Below are positions 30,590 to 32,035 of a stretch of 32,035 nucleotides of DNA, piece after piece. The notes under the pieces were generated by a model that saw nothing but the letters and a program-made list of their open reading frames with translations, made no database searches and was not told the origin of the DNA. Source of the stretch: Phycisphaerales bacterium UBA1910 (lineage in GTDB: Bacteria; Planctomycetota; Phycisphaerae; Phycisphaerales; UBA1924); NCBI GenBank assembly GCA_002337545.1, contig DDGE01000039.1, positions 454 to 32,488 on the forward strand, given 5' to 3'. Position numbers and translations under genes: made by a program. Each line of letters opens with the position of its first letter. Within the stretch, counting starts at the first letter, position 1.

Positions 30590-32035
30590 ATGATGAAATG
30601 GACCATGTTTGCGATTGTGCTTTTCACCCTCATGATTCAGGGCTGCGGCATCCTCAACCACCGCGGCGAGAATCACCCCGCGCGCCGCACCCAACTCGAT
30701 CGTTCAACAGCGGTACGCGACCCGGCGTTTGCGTATGCACTGGTGCACACGCACGAACTGGGGGATGAAGCGACGGGGTACACGCTGCGATTGATCAGCC
30801 AGACTTGGCGCGACGAAACCGAAGTCTCCCACCCCGAATGGACACATGATCTGCAGATCGTCCGTCCGCACAATGCGGACTCGAACACCGCGCTGCTTCT
30901 CATCGCGGGTGGGCGTCGCACGGACACCTCGCCTGAGAAGCTCGACGCAACCCTGATCGAACTCGCGAAAGCGACTCGATCGGTGTGCGTGCTGCTCCCC
31001 AATGTTCCCAATCACCCCCTCGCGATCATCGACGAAGATGATCCTCTAGGAACCAAGGGGCGTGTTGAGGACGACCTGCTCGCGCAATCATGGGTGCGTG
31101 CGATCGACGAACGCGACGCGTCTTGGATCGCACAGATCGCGATGGTGAAATCCGCGATCGCTGCGATGGACGCGACGCAAGGTTTCCTCGCGTCTCAACC
31201 CGATGCGATCAACATCGAAGACTTTGTCGTCACGGGCGCATCGAAGCGAGGATGGACGACCTGGCTGACGGGGGCTGTCGATGATCGCATCCGTGGTTTG
31301 ATGCCGATCGTAATCGATACATTCAAACTCACCCAGTCCGTTGAGCATCACTGGCACTCATACGGCGAGTGGTCCCCCGCGATCCATGACTACACCGATC
31401 GCAAACTCTTCAAACCACTCGGCACGCGCCGAGGTCGCGTGGTGCGTCAGAATGTCGATCCGTACTTCTATCGGGATCGGTACACGATGCCCAAGTACCT
31501 GCTCAACTCTGCGGGTGATCAGTTCTTTTTGCCCGATACGACACAGAACTACATCGACGAACTCCCCGGTGAAACACGGTTGCGATTTGTCCCCAACACG
31601 GATCACGATCTCGATCAGAAGGATGACACCCAACCCGATGGACATCAGGGTTCGCTTGAGTCCCTCGCGGGGTTTTATGAAGCGATCGAGCATGGCCGGG
31701 AACTGCCCAGACTGAGTTGGGTGCACGCACGAGGCGTCAATCTCACGGATGATCGGCCGGCACATATGAACCTGAGTATTCGTTGCGACCGAGACCCCGT
31801 CCATGTTGTTCTTTGGAAAGCACACAACCCCGATGGGAGGGATTTCCGTCAATCAACGATCGGGAACGCTTGGGTCGCAACGCCTCTGAATGCGACGCGA
31901 GACCACCGGGCTGGTGTAGAGATCCAGGTCCCGGAGAAAGGGTACATCGCGTATTTCTTTGAGGTCCGTTTCGACATCCCGCATCAGGACCTGGATGTGA
32001 CCTTCACGACGCCGGTCTTTGTGGCGCCGGATACT
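30590..32035 (+). CDS. PhoPQ-activated pathogenicity-related lipoprotein (PqaA family), cut by the window end
   Basis: An open frame runs without a stop from ATG ATG at 30590/30593 to the last base (481 codons from 30593). The N-terminus is a lipoprotein signal with IQGC; the modified cysteine is 18 or 19. The body matches the PhoPQ_related alpha/beta-hydrolase-like family: ALLLIAGGRR, a nucleophile-type elbow TGASKRGWTTW (Ser217 counted from 30593), LMPIVIDTFK, the acid-residue candidate in NSAGDQFFLPD and a histidine in NTDHDL. A beta-sandwich-like region follows from about residue 390. The family was named from a Salmonella gene; its reaction is unknown. GACAAT ends six bases before the first ATG, and AAGGG lies close by. 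The C-terminus is outside the window. Confidence 0.85.
   Translation, partial: MMKWTMFAIVLFTLMIQGCGILNHRGENHPARRTQLDRSTAVRDPAFAYALVHTHELGDEATGYTLRLISQTWRDETEVSHPEWTHDLQIVRPHNADSNTALLLIAGGRRTDTSPEKLDATLIELAKATRSVCVLLPNVPNHPLAIIDEDDPLGTKGRVEDDLLAQSWVRAIDERDASWIAQIAMVKSAIAAMDATQGFLASQPDAINIEDFVVTGASKRGWTTWLTGAVDDRIRGLMPIVIDTFKLTQSVEHHWHSYGEWSPAIHDYTDRKLFKPLGTRRGRVVRQNVDPYFYRDRYTMPKYLLNSAGDQFFLPDTTQNYIDELPGETRLRFVPNTDHDLDQKDDTQPDGHQGSLESLAGFYEAIEHGRELPRLSWVHARGVNLTDDRPAHMNLSIRCDRDPVHVVLWKAHNPDGRDFRQSTIGNAWVATPLNATRDHRAGVEIQVPEKGYIAYFFEVRFDIPHQDLDVTFTTPVFVAPDT

Noticed and set aside
1..32035. High frequency of GATC/CGATCG words across the window, as a methylation or uptake signal
   Set aside because: It is mostly inside coding sequence and fits favoured codons (ATC, GAT, GCG, TCG); without a count against a codon-preserving shuffle it is not evidence of a signal.
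1..32035. CRISPR array, insertion sequence, prophage, integron or anti-phage system
   Set aside because: No regularly spaced repeats, transposase, integrase, terminal inverted repeats or defence-family motifs were seen; the tRNA genes show no adjacent integrase or duplicated 3' end.

Overview
The window reads as a chromosomal stretch of a moderately GC-rich bacterium, most likely a planctomycete of the class Phycisphaerae. This is inference from gene content: a TPR protein fused to an iron-trafficking (YggX-like) domain, a surface protein with a planctomycete-style PEP-CTERM tail (PAPGT...RRRR), a PhoPQ-activated-pathogenicity-related lipoprotein, a Tat-tagged dehalogenase, and a mix of scattered housekeeping genes in small operons. 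I see no phage, transposon, CRISPR array, toxin-antitoxin or defence locus. Nearly all sequence is ordinary coding DNA with two tRNA genes.

Layout. 69-140: tRNA-Asn (minus). 263-5279: a plus-strand run of a secreted hydrolase, a class I aminotransferase, glycerate 2-kinase and a DAO-type FAD oxidoreductase. 5430-5654: infA from a TTG start, with a terminator. 5809-7122 (minus): a haloacid-dehalogenase-type protein with two plausible starts, and an HxlR regulator divergent from a quinone reductase (7263-8255), followed by a DUF4437 lipoprotein. 9304-9768: DUF1569 protein. 9834-9908: tRNA-Pro (minus) with clear promoter and terminator. 10012-13195: pyrC and a TPC-motif metal P-type ATPase. 13317-14354: GAPDH, convergent with a coiled-coil lipoprotein. 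15205-16962 (minus): flavin-dependent-halogenase-like protein, divergent from an MBL hydrolase (17073), a hotdog-like protein and a membrane protein. 19985-21988 (minus): queG and a TIM-barrel isomerase. 22133-24256: tryptophan 2,3-dioxygenase and kynureninase. 24258-30418 (minus): histidine kinase, cold-shock protein, pnp, rpsO, a PEP-CTERM-like protein and the TPR-YggX fusion. 30590 to the right edge: the PhoPQ-related lipoprotein, cut by the window end.

How genes work together. kynA-kynU, with the kynurenine-aminotransferase-like enzyme 20 kb away, suggest tryptophan breakdown through kynurenine, but no formamidase is seen. rpsO-pnp keeps the widespread order and has a long stem-loop in the pnp leader, recalling the RNase III-controlled pnp leader of enterobacteria. 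HxlR plus quinone reductase looks like a redox or electrophile sensing pair.

The most general observation is regulatory. At least seven genes have a TANNNT-like -10 box ending only 5-10 bases before the start codon with no Shine-Dalgarno sequence, as expected for leaderless mRNAs, while other genes in the same window have good Shine-Dalgarno sites. The most unusual single loci are the dual-start (Tat versus cytoplasmic) dehalogenase, the TPR-YggX fusion and the structured pnp leader. I do not see a clear new multi-gene system.
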